From positions 124,089 to 188,088 of the forward strand of contig CAUYUJ010018651.1 in the NCBI GenBank assembly GCA_963575745.1: a DNA stretch of 64,000 nucleotides. The letters are read 5' to 3'. The first letter of the stretch is position 1. Each line of letters begins with the position of its first letter. The position numbers and the translations under genes were made by a program. This DNA is from Prorocentrum cordatum. Taxonomy: Eukaryota > Sar > Dinophyceae > Prorocentrales > Prorocentraceae. Under the pieces are notes generated by a model. That model saw only the letters and a program-made list of their open reading frames with translations, did not search any database and had not been told where the DNA came from. Positions 12,081-20,965 of the stretch are shown here, one piece after another.

Positions 12081-12195
12081 GGGCTCTTTGATTCTCGACG
12101 AGTGACTTGCCGTCGCTCGGACGTCCATTTCCCGTGCATTTTTCGGTTTCGTGCGTGTTTTGTTTTCGCTCGATGGTCCAGGATGGTCCTCGATT

Positions 12196-12362
12196 GAAGG
12201 GGCCCCAGGACACACAAATAAATACACACAAATAAAAGGATTCCCCATATTTTCCCATACTTTCTGGGCTTTCGTCTTCCCCCCCACTTCCCATATTCTC
12301 CCATACTTTCCTGGGAGTCGACGATGAATTGTGTCTGTGCGTTTCTTTCCCTCCTGATCGAT
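12196..12362. mobile_element. Nested insertion inside copy C
   Basis: Sequence absent from copies A and B, bounded by TCGAT at 12191-12195 and 12358-12362 (probable 5-bp target duplication). Its core of TTCCCATAT-type repeats is related to 51395-51475, so it appears to be a separate dispersed family. Confidence 0.55.
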
Positions 12363-12375
12363 GGTTCTCGCCGAG

Positions 12376-12380
<5 letters not shown>

Positions 12381-12472
<92 letters not shown>
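12381..12472 (+). repeat. Poly(A) run of 92
   Basis: Lies where copies A and B have only a short GGAAAAA stretch. It may be slippage expansion of that stretch, a retroposed tail, or an assembly effect. Confidence 0.9.
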
Positions 12473-12473
<1 letters not shown>

Positions 12474-12490
12474 GTCCGAGCGACGCCAAG

Positions 12491-12800
12491 GTGAAGGCAC
12501 GTGCACGTGTTCCGTGCACCTTTGCCGGGCCCGCGGCGGCAGCCTCGGGGGCCGCGCGGGGCCCCTCTTTTCTGGGGCCGCCGGCCTGCCACCCTCGATC
12601 CCCCCCCCCCCTGTGGCCCTTTGTGGCCCTTTTCGGGTGTTGCTAGGAGTGCCCCTGGCCCAGGGTGCCCCCAGCTTTTCGCTCCACTCTGGAGCCCCTG
12701 GGGCCCTCCGGGCCTCGTGAGGGGTGCGCTGGAGGCCGTCTGGGCCGCTCCGAGAATCCTGGATCCCCCCCCCCTGTTTATCAGCCTCGAATCTGTCCCT
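12491..12800. other. GC-rich stretch, no gene seen
   Basis: Contains GGGGCC-rich sequence and C runs; no constrained frame. Confidence 0.4.
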
Positions 12801-12912
12801 ATCCCTAAGCTCGACACGCCAAAAAGCGATGACAATCTTAGGGATGCGCCCTCAAAAAATACAGGAATCTCTAAGATTGGCATCGCGATGAGGCGATGTC
12901 CAGCTTAGGGAT
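12801..12912. repeat. Foldback element, 112 bp
   Basis: ATCCCTAAGCTCGACACGCC at the left pairs with GGCGATGTCCAGCTTAGGGA at the right with few mismatches. An inner inverted pair (CAATCTTAG / CTAAGATTG) gives a second stem. Confidence 0.75.
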
Positions 12913-13183
12913 ATGGATATGTTCCAGGCTGGTAACCTGTGGCCTCTTCTCTCCCGATGGAGCAAGACGAAGCAAGGGCGGATGACAGCATCGGGTGAGG
13001 ATAAATCGAGCATCTCTGGGATCCGGCGGTTCCGCGGGATGTCTCGGGCGCCGCGGCCTTCTCAGAGCGTTCCGCCACTCTCTGAGAGCGTTGCAGGACG
13101 CTCCGGAACGGATGTCTCCTCGTCCCAGCCCCGTCCGGTTGATGGAGAGAGGGAGAAAGAGAGAAAACGAGAGGGAATAGAGA

Positions 13184-13217
<34 letters not shown>

Positions 13218-13437
13218 CAAAAACACAAAAAAAAAAAAACGATCGGGAATTGAGGGAGCGCGAGAGAGCGCAGCGATCCGACCATCGGGCCGGGGCGTGA
13301 GCGAGCGCAGCCAGCCTCGACCCCCCCCCCCCCCGCGTGTGCTGCCCCCCCCCGTTGCCGACCGCCCGGCCACGGCCCCCACGGCAGGCGGGATCTGGGC
13401 TCCCCCAGCAGGGTGCGATGGATCGTGCCAGGCAGGA
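12913..13437. other. Intergenic stretch with (GA)n tract
   Basis: (GA)n and purine-rich repeats at 13143-13240, then C-rich runs. No gene recognised. Confidence 0.5.
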
Positions 13438-13568
13438 GAGGAGGGAGGAGGAGGACGAGGAGGAGGAGGAGGAGGAGGAGGAGGAGGATGAAGAAGGAGG
13501 AGGATGAAGGAGGAAGAGGAGGAGGAGGAGGAGGAGGAGGAGGAGGAGGAGGAGGAGGAAGAGGAGGA
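13438..13568. repeat. (GGA)n tract, 3' side of the retrogene
   Basis: Imperfect GGA/GAGGA triplets just beyond the stop codon of the minus-strand gene. A matching tract flanks its 5' side at 15560-15692. Confidence 0.9.
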
Positions 13569-13604
13569 GCGAACGTCACCTGCAGGGTGCGTTCGGGCAA
13601 CTAG

Positions 13605-15473
13605 CTACGGTAGCGGCCGCGCGCGCGGGGCGGGCGAGGCGGCGCCGTAGCGGTGGTACTTCTTGTCGGCGGAGTGGAGGTCGGAGGAGAGGTGGTCGCC
13701 GTTCTCGGAGTCGCTGGTGGCGAGGTGCTCGTCGAAGTTGTCGGCCCAGGCCGCGGGGGACCAGTCCGAGGCAGTGGAGTCGCCGTCGGAGTCGCTGTCC
13801 AGGTATCCGTAGTACTGTGCGAGGGTGTACAGGTCGTCCAGCGTTGTGATGTCCTCGATCAGGTGCTCTAGGCGGTACGGTGCTCCAGGCGGTACGGGAG
13901 AAATGCCCGTCGTGTCCGCTTCAGCTGCAAGGTCCTCTTGCTGCTGGCGGAACGTTTGCAATGCGCTCTGAACCTTCTTCAGCGAGACTTTGGGGAAGCG
14001 CTCGTCCGAGTTCAGCTTCTTGTGGGCCGAGCGGTAGCCGATGTTGCCATTATTGTTGATCAGCTCTTGGATTCTGTACTGCAGCGTGTCGATGGAGGCG
14101 GGCGCGCAAGGCTGCGCGGCGTCGGCGTCCAGCGGCACGGTGGAGACAGGCTCCGCGATCGCGTCGGGGTACTCGTCAAGGACGTGGGCGGCGTGCGGGT
14201 CGGTCAGCGGTACGCCCTGCAGGTGCACGCTGGCGATGTCATGGTCGTCGTCGCTCGTGTGGTGGGGCGCGTCGGCGGTCAGGTTGAACGCGTTGGCAGG
14301 CAGCGGGTTGGACGCGACGGAGAACTGCTGCAGGTTGGTCGCGTCGTCGGCGTCCAGCGGCACGGTGAGGACAGGCACCGCGATCGCGTCGGGGTACTCG
14401 TCACGGACGTGGGCGGCGTGCGGGTCGGTCAGCGGTTCGCCCTGCAGGTGCACGCTGGCGATGTTCAGGTCGTCGTCGTTCTTGTGGTTGGGCGCGTCGG
14501 CGGTCAGGTTGAACGCGATGGCAGGCAGCGGGTTGGACGCGACGGAGAACTGCTCGAAGTTGGTCGCGTCGGTGGGCGGCAGCTGGGAGCTCACGTTGTG
14601 GGAGTAGCCCTGGGAGTCGAATGTGTCGGGGGGCTGCTGCTTCAGCGGGGGTGTGTCCATGAGCTGCCCGAGCTGGTGGGCCATGTTCTCCATCTGGTAG
14701 CGGGCGGCGTCGACGATCTTGGAGACTGTGTGCTGGTGCTCCGTACGTAGAACTGAGAGGTCACGCTGCAGACTGTCCACCTTATGTCGTAGGTCTCGCT
14801 GCTGTTGCTCGCTGTTGGAGAGGAGACGTGCGATGTTCTTCACAAGGGGCGCGATCGCCGTGTCAATGTTCGCGGCCGCGGAGGCGGGGAGCGAGGAGTA
14901 GACACCGTGGACGCTCGTAAGCAGCTCGCCCCGCTCGGAGAAGGGAGAACCTGAATGCGCAAGCTGCGGAGGCACCGAACAGCCAGGCTGTAGGGAGCTA
15001 CCGCGGCTCGGAGAAGAGACCACGACGCACGAGGCCGCCTCGATCTTGCAGGAGAGGATCTGGGGGCTCGACGTGTTGATGCTCATGGGCGCGGGGGCGG
15101 ATGGCGCTGGCGTAGTTGGTGTGGCTGTCGCTGGAGAAGCGGCCACTGCGGGAAGAGCTTCAGGATGGAGCAGCCCGACACGATGTTTGGCACGATTGGC
15201 ATCCCGATGGGCTCGAAGACGCTGTCGAAGAAGATCAGGCTGTAGGTCAGCACCAGCGGCAGCACCACGGGCGAAGTGATGTGGAATGGGGGCGTGACGG
15301 TCGTCAATGGCGTGCAGCTCCATGGAGTGGACAACCTTGGCAGCCGAGTGCGCTAGCCATGCAGGGACAGCCATCCAGTTAAGACCAGGACCAAGGCGAG
15401 GTAGAAGAAAGCCGCGCTCCATCGCGCGGGTCCGCCGGGCGGCGCGGGCCATGGCGGAGTGCCTGTGGGGCAT
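13605..15473 (-). CDS. Intronless protein with coiled coil and 75-residue tandem duplication; probable retrogene
   Basis: A single frame runs uninterrupted to a stop at 13605. It is open back to 15527; 15473 is the first in-frame ATG, about 70 bases after the relict spliced leader at 15543-15562. An ATG at 15086 is a credible alternative start, because the part upstream looks less protein-like. Counting residues from 15527, roughly 226-290 are Gln/Leu/Arg/Glu-rich and fit a coiled coil. Residues of about 319-393 and 394-468 are near-identical 75-residue repeats containing QFSVASNPLPA and DPHAAHV. A basic segment follows with GYRSAHKKLNSDERFPKVSL, which resembles a small helical motif I recall from other dinoflagellate proteins but cannot name. 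The C terminus is acidic, Asp/Ser-rich. Lack of introns plus a genomic leader suggests insertion of a processed mRNA. Function unknown. Confidence 0.6.
   Translation of the reverse strand: MPHRHSAMARAARRTRAMERGFLLPRLGPGLNWMAVPAWLAHSAAKVVHSMELHAIDDRHAPIPHHFARGAAAGADLQPDLLRQRLRAHRDANRAKHRVGLLHPEALPAVAASPATATPTTPAPSAPAPMSINTSSPQILSCKIEAASCVVVSSPSRGSSLQPGCSVPPQLAHSGSPFSERGELLTSVHGVYSSLPASAAANIDTAIAPLVKNIARLLSNSEQQQRDLRHKVDSLQRDLSVLRTEHQHTVSKIVDAARYQMENMAHQLGQLMDTPPLKQQPPDTFDSQGYSHNVSSQLPPTDATNFEQFSVASNPLPAIAFNLTADAPNHKNDDDLNIASVHLQGEPLTDPHAAHVRDEYPDAIAVPVLTVPLDADDATNLQQFSVASNPLPANAFNLTADAPHHTSDDDHDIASVHLQGVPLTDPHAAHVLDEYPDAIAEPVSTVPLDADAAQPCAPASIDTLQYRIQELINNNGNIGYRSAHKKLNSDERFPKVSLKKVQSALQTFRQQQEDLAAEADTTGISPVPPGAPYRLEHLIEDITTLDDLYTLAQYYGYLDSDSDGDSTASDWSPAAWADNFDEHLATSDSENGDHLSSDLHSADKKYHRYGAASPAPRARPLP
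15083..15400 (-). pseudogene. Possible membrane-protein coding signal in a different frame
   Basis: In another minus-strand frame this stretch reads like membrane protein: AFFYLALVLVLTGWLSLHG, an in-frame TAG, then PPFHITSPVVLPLVLTYSLI and FFDSVFEPIGMPIVPNIVSG. It looks more protein-like than the frame joined to the downstream coiled-coil protein. The locus may combine two sequences or carry a frameshift in the retrocopy. This is inference from composition only. Confidence 0.3.
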
Positions 15474-15542
15474 GGAAATGGAGGGAGGGGAGGGCGCTAC
15501 TCGAGGCGGCGCTCGCAGCACATTCACCGAAGCATCGGTGGA

Positions 15543-15562
15543 CTTGAGCCAAATGGCTACGG
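15543..15562 (-). other. Relict dinoflagellate spliced leader (DinoSL)
   Basis: On the minus strand this reads CCGTAGCCATTTGGCTCAAG. The conserved leader trans-spliced to dinoflagellate mRNAs is CCGTAGCCATTTTGGCTCAAG after a variable first base, so only one T of the T4 run is missing. It lies directly 5' of, and in the same sense as, the intronless frame at 13605-15473. No donor GT follows the AG as in an SL RNA gene (the next bases are TCCACC), so it is read as a leader copied into DNA with its mRNA. Confidence 0.8.
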
Positions 15563-15692
15563 AGGAGGAAGAGGAGGAGGAGGAGGAGGAGGATGAAGGA
15601 GGAAGAGGAGGAGGAGGAAGAGGAGAAGGATGAAGGAGGAGGAGGAGGATGAAGGAGGAGGAAGGAGGAGGAGGATGAGGAGGAGGAGGACC
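15560..15692. repeat. (GGA)n tract, 5' side of the retrogene
   Basis: GGAGGAGGAAGAGG-type repeats begin at the outer edge of the spliced-leader relic. Confidence 0.9.
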
Positions 15693-15865
15693 CAGGGCGT
15701 GCCAGCGCGCGCAGCGGCACGCCGAAGATGGGCAGAGGCGATGGCATCCGAGCGCACGCCTTGGCAGAGGTCCTGCCGCGCAGGCCGGCAGGGAAAGACG
15801 ACTGTACGAGACCTATGTTGCCTCACAGCAGCAATTCGGCCCCTGATTTTCGTCCTGGGTTCGGT

Positions 15866-15977
15866 TTAGTGAAGTGATGAATTTCGGGGTCCTCGCGTGG
15901 GAACAAACATCACTTCACTAATCTGGGGCCCCTGGGGCCTCAGTGGGCCCTGGGGCCCAAAATTAGTGAAGTGATGG
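15866..15977. repeat. Three alternating inverted copies of a 15-bp motif
   Basis: ATTAGTGAAGTGATG-type sequence occurs forward at 15866, reversed at 15908-15922 and forward again at 15962. The middle copy can pair with either neighbour. The right half is also a GGGGCCC-rich palindrome. Confidence 0.75.
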
Positions 15978-16049
15978 TTTTCGGGCCTCGGAGACTGCCC
16001 AAGGCACCCCGGAGCTGGGAAATTCTGGCCGTGTTGGCGCCGAAGGGAC

Positions 16050-16229
16050 TCAAACGAACAGAAGCTCTCTGTGGAAGGTCCATAGCATGCATCCCTGCCC
16101 CATGATGTCGCCGGCCCAAGACTGACCGATGTAGCAGATATAGGCAACGCAGGCACATCCCAGCCGGCCTTGAATCGCAGCTTCAAGGCGCGCAGAAGAG
16201 CTAACCAGGCTAGCCTTTTCCCGTGCAGC
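16050..16229 (-). CDS. Candidate terminal exon, unknown protein
   Basis: A 60-codon frame begins right after a CTCCAGTCAG acceptor-like site (minus strand) and ends at TGA (16050-16052). It reads AAREKASLVSSSARLEAAIQ, then GRLGCACVAYICYIGQSWAG, and ends WTFHRELLFV. The balanced composition with Trp, Tyr and Cys differs from surrounding repeat translations. No family recognised and no upstream exon found. Confidence 0.35.
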   Translation of the reverse strand, partial: AAREKASLVSSSARLEAAIQGRLGCACVAYICYIGQSWAGDIMGQGCMLWTFHRELLFV

Positions 16230-17281
16230 CTGACTGGAGCGACGACGGACTGGAGAAGCGTCAGCAGGCAGGGGTCAGGGGGAGTAGGATGCTTGAGGAC
16301 ACCGACGAGGAGCTCTGCTACCTTATCCCTCCTTCCATTCCCTCCCTCCTTCCATCCGCGCTCTCATCGCTTCCTCCCCTCCCCTCACTCTCCCATCCAT
16401 TTCCTTCCTCGCTCCCTCCTTCTCCTTCTCGTGCGCCCCCCTCCCTCCCCGTATCGTTCCTTCCCCTCCGTCACCAACCTCCCTACCTCTTCCCTTGTTT
16501 CCTTCGCTGTTGTCGCCAGGCAGTCGAGACACGCCGAGTCGTACCAAGACGCCAGAGCACCCCGCGCAAGCGACAAGAAAGCACGCACGCGGCACACACG
16601 CTCTCCTCCTCCGCGGCGACGGACCATCGGCCAGTGATCAGCTGGCGGGATGCGCCGTGCGGATTGCGACCGATCCGAACAAGCCCCATGCTGCCCCGAA
16701 TTGGGGGCCAGGCAACGCAAGCACGCAAGAGAAAAGGAAAACGAGCACGGCACGGAAAGCGCCAACGCAGCCCGTAGCACTCAGCGCGTAACGCACAGCT
16801 CGCTCGAGATCGAGGGACGCCAGACTGCTACAGTCGGACCTGGTTGGAGAGGACACGCGGGAGGACACAAAACCCTTCCGAAGGCCACATCGCCATTGAA
16901 GTGTAAGAAGGCACATGTCGCGAGGCACAGGACACAAGGGTACCCTTGAGCTGGCAGGGTCGACCTACTGGCGAGGGAATTGCCCTGGAGAGACACTGCA
17001 GGGCCGAGCAGCGGCGTCGCTGTCGTGACTCCTGAGAAGGTGGGCAGCCGAACATGGAAGACCACCCGACGAACGCATTCAGCAACAGGTCGGTCGTTCG
17101 CACCCCTCATCCTCATCCTCCACCTGTCTGGGTGGTGGCTTGGGTTTGGGCGTTCCGCTTCGTGTGGCGGGATACAAATGCCACAAACCCCTCCCCTCCA
17201 CTCCCCTTCCCAACCCTCGTAAACAGCCGGATCGTCTCGGGGAAAACGCAAAGCCTCTGGTTAGAACCTGCTCCTCGTCTG
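16230..17281. other. Intergenic stretch, no gene recognised
   Basis: A C/T-rich block (16320-16500) is followed by mixed GC-rich sequence. Overlapping frames exist on both strands; none has a recognised motif or convincing splice sites. Confidence 0.45.
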
Positions 17282-18414
17282 CTCTCATCCTCCTCTTCCT
17301 CCTCCTCCTCCTCCTCCTCTTCCTCCCCCTCCTGCTCGTCGTAATCACCATCAACAACACCACCACCACCATCATCATCATCACCATCATCAGCATCATC
17401 ATCATCAGCAGCATCATCATCACCACCATCATCACCATCATCGCCATCATCATCATCAAAATCAGCAGCAGCATCATCATCATCAGCATCATCATCATCA
17501 GCATCATCATCACCATTCTCACTATCATCAGCTTCATCTACACCACCACCACAACCATCATCATCATCAGCATCATCATCAGAATCATCATCATAACCAT
17601 CATCATCAGCATCATCACCATCGCCATCGTTATCGTCATCATCAGCATCATCAGCATAATCATCACCATCATCATCATCCTCATCCTCAAATTCATCATG
17701 ATCGTCACCATCATCGTCAGCATGGCCAACGTCATTGTCATCGTCATCATCGTCAGCAGCAACATCATCATCAGTAGCATCATCATCATCGTAATCAGTA
17801 GCATCGTCATCACCATCATCATCAACATCGTCATCACAGTTATCAGCATGATCAGAATCACCATCATCAACATCGTCATCTCATCTACACCACCATCACC
17901 ACCGGTATCATCATCAGCATCATCACCATCATCACCATCATCAGCGTCAGCATCATCACCATCGTCATCAGCAGCATCATCCTCATCATCATCCTCATCA
18001 GCATCATCAGCATCATCCTCCACATCATCATCATCATCATCATCATCAACATCATCATAAGTGTCGTCGTCATCATCATCACCATCAGCATCAGCATCAT
18101 CGCCATCATCAGCATCGTCGTCGCCATCGCCATCGTCATCATCATCAGCATCATCATCATCATCATCACCATCACCATCACCATCGCCATCGCCATCGCC
18201 ATCAGCAGCATCCTCCCATTACTCAGTACCACCACCACCATCATCGTCATCACCACCATCATCAGCATCCCCATCATCATAATCATCACCATCATCTTCC
18301 TCGCTCTCGTCTTCCTCCTGCATCCTCATCCTCCCGCGTCTTTGTCCTCATTACTTCTCCTCCTCCTCCTCCTCCGCCTCATCATCATCATGATCATCAT
18401 CATCATCATCATCC

Positions 18415-18471
<57 letters not shown>

Positions 18472-18545
18472 CTCCTGCTTCTCCTCCTCCTCCTCCTCCT
18501 CCGCCTCCTCCTCCTCCTCCTGCTGCTGCTGCTCCTCCTGCGTCT
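17282..18545. repeat. (CTC)n and (ATC/CAT)n microsatellite block
   Basis: CTC triplets (17282-17335), about 0.95 kb of interrupted ATC/CAT triplets (17343-18290), mixed pyrimidine-rich sequence, a purer (ATC)n run (18380-18475) and CTC/CTG triplets (18476-18540). Confidence 0.9.
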
Positions 18546-18776
18546 CTTCATACGCGCTCCTCCGCCCTCCTCCCCACAAATCCTTGTAGGCAGCCTCCAC
18601 GTCGCCAGGGAGGTCCCAGAAGGTCTTGCACGACGTGTAGTAGGCGCTCTGGAACACGCGCAGCCGCCCTGGAGAGAACCGCACGCGTGCCCGAGGCGGT
18701 AAGCCCCACAGCCTCAGGCTGTTTGACCACAGGTTATCGCGTCGCAGGTGCATGCGTTGGTGGGCCCAGGGAGGGC
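18546..18776 (-). CDS. Candidate coding fragment running into an acidic triplet repeat
   Basis: On the minus strand one frame reads HQRMHLRRDNLWSNSLRLWG, later RVFQSAYYTSCKTFWDLPGD and VEAAYKDLWGGGRRSAYEET, then passes into Gln/Glu runs made by the adjacent CTC/CTG triplets. The upstream (5') side turns into GGGA repeat with no protein-like sequence. It could be an exon whose end has expanded or been overrun by repeats. Family unknown. Confidence 0.3.
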
Positions 18777-18845
18777 CAGAGGCGGCTGGGCAGCCCGATC
18801 TCGCCCTGCCAGGCACCCTTGGGAGCGACGGAACAGGACGGTGCT

Positions 18846-19108
18846 TGGCTGGAGGGACGGGGGGAGAGGGGGGAGGGGGAGGGAGGGAGGGGAGAGGGGG
18901 AGGGAGGGAGGGGGGAGGGAGGGAGGGAGGGGGGAGAGGAGGAGGGAGGGAGGGAGGGAGGGAGGGAGGGAGGGAGGAGGAGGGAGGAGGGAGAAAAGAG
19001 GGAGGGAGGGAGAAAGGGAACAAGGGATGGAGGGAGGGAGGCGGAGGAGGCGGAAGCGGAGGGAGGCGGAGAGGAAGGAGGAGGAAGGAGGATAGGATGA
19101 GGGGGGAG
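18846..19108. repeat. (GGGA)n / GGAGGGA-rich tract
   Basis: Almost pure purine strand of GGGAGGGAGG repeats. Confidence 0.9.
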
Positions 19109-19109
19109 A

Positions 19110-19118
19110 TTGGGAGCG

Positions 19119-19156
<38 letters not shown>

Positions 19157-19595
19157 CGAGGAGGAGACGGCTCCGCACAGCAGAGAGAGAGAGAGAGAGG
19201 CAGCACAGTGCACGGGCCCCACGAGGAGAGGGGGCCGCCAGGGGGACAGCATCCTTGGCCGAGCTGCTGTGCTGAACATCAGGCTGCAGGATTTGAAAAA
19301 GAAAAAACGCCACAAACATTAACTGTTGGCGCTCCGCGCGGATTTCTTGAATCTGCGCTGACCCCCATCCCTGGCGCGCGGAGCGCCTCAGGGGCGGCGC
19401 CGGAGGCGCCGCCAGGGGGGCCCAGCGCGGACCCAAGCAATCCGCGCGGACCGCCGAAAATTAATGTTTATGCCGTTTCTCCTTCTTACAGGTATGCTGC
19501 AGGATGAGGAGGTACAGCCGAAGGGCTGTCATGATGAACTCCGAACACGGAACGAGGCCCCGTCTTCCCGAATGTTAAACTTCGGCTTCCCATAG
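19110..19595 (+). CDS. Two-exon candidate gene interrupted by a foldback intron
   Basis: Exon 1 (open from 19110; its first part is an Ala run from (AGC)n) ends at 19289 with ILGRAAVLNIRLQ. Exon 2 starts at 19503 with DEEVQPKGCHDELRTRNEAP and ends at TAG (19593-19595). Removing 19290-19502 joins CAG to GAT in frame. The interval starts GA and ends AG, a donor/acceptor pair known in dinoflagellates. It is bounded by direct repeats GCTGCAGGAT at 19284 and 19496, so the exact splice point inside the repeat cannot be told. The last 50 bases recur 69 bp downstream with TGG in place of the TAG. Protein family unknown; expression unproven. Confidence 0.4.
19290..19502 (+). mobile_element. Introner-like foldback element (213 bp)
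   Basis: Long inverted arms: CTCCGCGCGGATTTCTTGAA on the left pairs with the AAGCAATCCGCGCGGACCGC region on the right, and AACATTAA with TTAATGTT further out. The 3' end reads TTTCTCCTTCTTACAG. Direct repeats of 10 bp flank it, and its removal preserves the frame. A related element lies at 24088-24289. Confidence 0.6.
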
Positions 19596-19997
19596 AACAC
19601 CTGAGGAAAGCCTCCTCCTCCTCCTGGCCCCTTCTTCCCGCAAGTTAAGCTTCGGCTTCCCATGGAACGCCGGAGGAAAGCCTGAGGCACACTCTAAAAT
19701 GATGCTGAGGAGCACTGCGCCCCTCCTTCTTCAGCGGGCCGACTGCACGTCTCCGAGACGCCCAGGTCCAGCTGCGCGCACCTCGGCGCGTCTCTTCGGC
19801 GCGCAGGTGGCCTCTTCTGGGCCAATGCCCAGAGCAGCGGGCCCCTTCTTCAGCGGCCCGACTGCACGTCTCCGAGACGCCCCCCACCGCGGCCCCGACG
19901 GTGGCCGAACGACGCTCGCGCGCTGCGGCGCCCGGCCCGCTCGGCAAACGGCGGGCACGCCAGCCGGGGCGCCGGCCCTCCCCACGAAACCCACGGG
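19564..19997. repeat. Short tandem duplications
   Basis: A 50-bp segment at 19564 recurs at 19633 (CTTCGGCTTCCCAT core, period 69). A 40-bp segment at about 19726 recurs at about 19848 (GACTGCACGTCTCCGAGACG). No further gene seen. Confidence 0.75.
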
Positions 19998-20250
19998 GAG
20001 GAGGAGGAGGAGGAGGAGGAGGGAGGAGGAGGAGGAGGAGGAGGAGGAGGGGAGGAGGGGGGAGGAGGAGGAGGGTGAGGAGGAGGAGGAGGAGGAAGAA
20101 GAAGAGAAAGAGGGAGAGGAGGAGGAGGAGGAGGAGGAGGAGGAGGAGGAGGGAGGAGGGAGGAGGAGGAGGAGGAGAGGAGGAGGAGGAGGAGGAGGAG
20201 GAGGAGGAGGAGAGGAGGAGGAGGAGGAGGAGGAGGAGGAGGAGACTCAC
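19998..20250. repeat. (GGA)n tract
   Basis: Imperfect GGA triplets with occasional GGGA. Frames over it encode Glu/Arg/Gly runs. Confidence 0.95.
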
Positions 20251-20298
20251 GGGGAGGGCGCCCGGGAGGGAGAGCCCTGCGCCACGCACCTTTGGAGT

Positions 20299-20511
20299 CC
20301 CGAAACGGTGCGGTGACGGACCGTGCGGTGACCTCGAAATCCCCAAGACCTCACCCGCACGGTCCGTCACCGCACGGTTTTGGGACCTCGGAGGCCCCTG
20401 TCGCCCGAGACGTCCTCGGAGAACGACCCGAGTCCCAAAACCGTGCGGTGACCCCGAATCCCCACCGACTCACCGCACGGTGTGGTCACCGCACCGTTTG
20501 GGGGCCCCCTG
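20299..20511. repeat. Twin foldback elements
   Basis: Two adjacent hairpins of one family. The first (20299-20384) has GAAACGGTGCGGTGACGGAC pairing with GTCCGTCACCGCACGGTTTT. The second (20432-20511) has CCCAAAACCGTGCGGTGACC pairing with GGTCACCGCACCGTTTGGG. About 47 bp lie between them. Confidence 0.85.
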
Positions 20512-20965
20512 CTCAGCTGCCGCTTCAGCTCCGGAAGAGGGCGGACGGAGCCGCAGTCTCGGGAGCGTCCAAGAGGCGGGCGCCCGGGAGGGGGGGGCAC
20601 GCGCGCGCACCTCGGGAGGGGCCAGGGAAGGCACCGAAAGAGAACGAGGCTCCTGAAATCTGGGGAGATGGCATGACCCCAGCCATGATAGTTATCCAGC
20701 CTCCCCCCCCCAGTCATCAACCCTTTCTTGGATCCCCCCCGGGGGGCCCGACGATCTCGCCAGCTTAGCCCGCCTCCGCACCTGCCGGGATTGGCCCATG
20801 GATGTGCAGAGTCTGGCCGCACTGGTCCCCGGCTTTGTGCCCGGCCGCTGGCGGCGCGCCCCGCCTGGGGAGGTCCCCACCGTTTGCCCAGCTGGGCCCC
20901 TGCTGCTGTTCTGGTTCCGGCCGGGCTCGCCCCCGAGAGGTGCTCACAAGCTGCCTGGCTTGGGA
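20512..20965. other. GC-rich stretch, no gene recognised
   Basis: Frames are open in several registers because of composition; no motif. Confidence 0.4.

Larger units (their letters stand above)
12106..12490 (+). mobile_element. Terminal-inverted-repeat element, copy C, enlarged
   Basis: The same ends as copies A and B (left CTTGCCGTCGCTCGGACGT, right ACGTCCGAGCGACGCCAAG) lie between GTGA at 12102-12105 and GTGA at 12491-12494, a 4-bp target duplication. It is 385 bp rather than 132 bp because of a nested insertion (12196-12362) and a 92-base A run (12381-12472). Confidence 0.75.

Noticed and set aside
17282-18545. Acidic or hydrophobic repeat proteins from (ATC)n
   Set aside because: Pure triplet-repeat translation with no unique sequence at either end.
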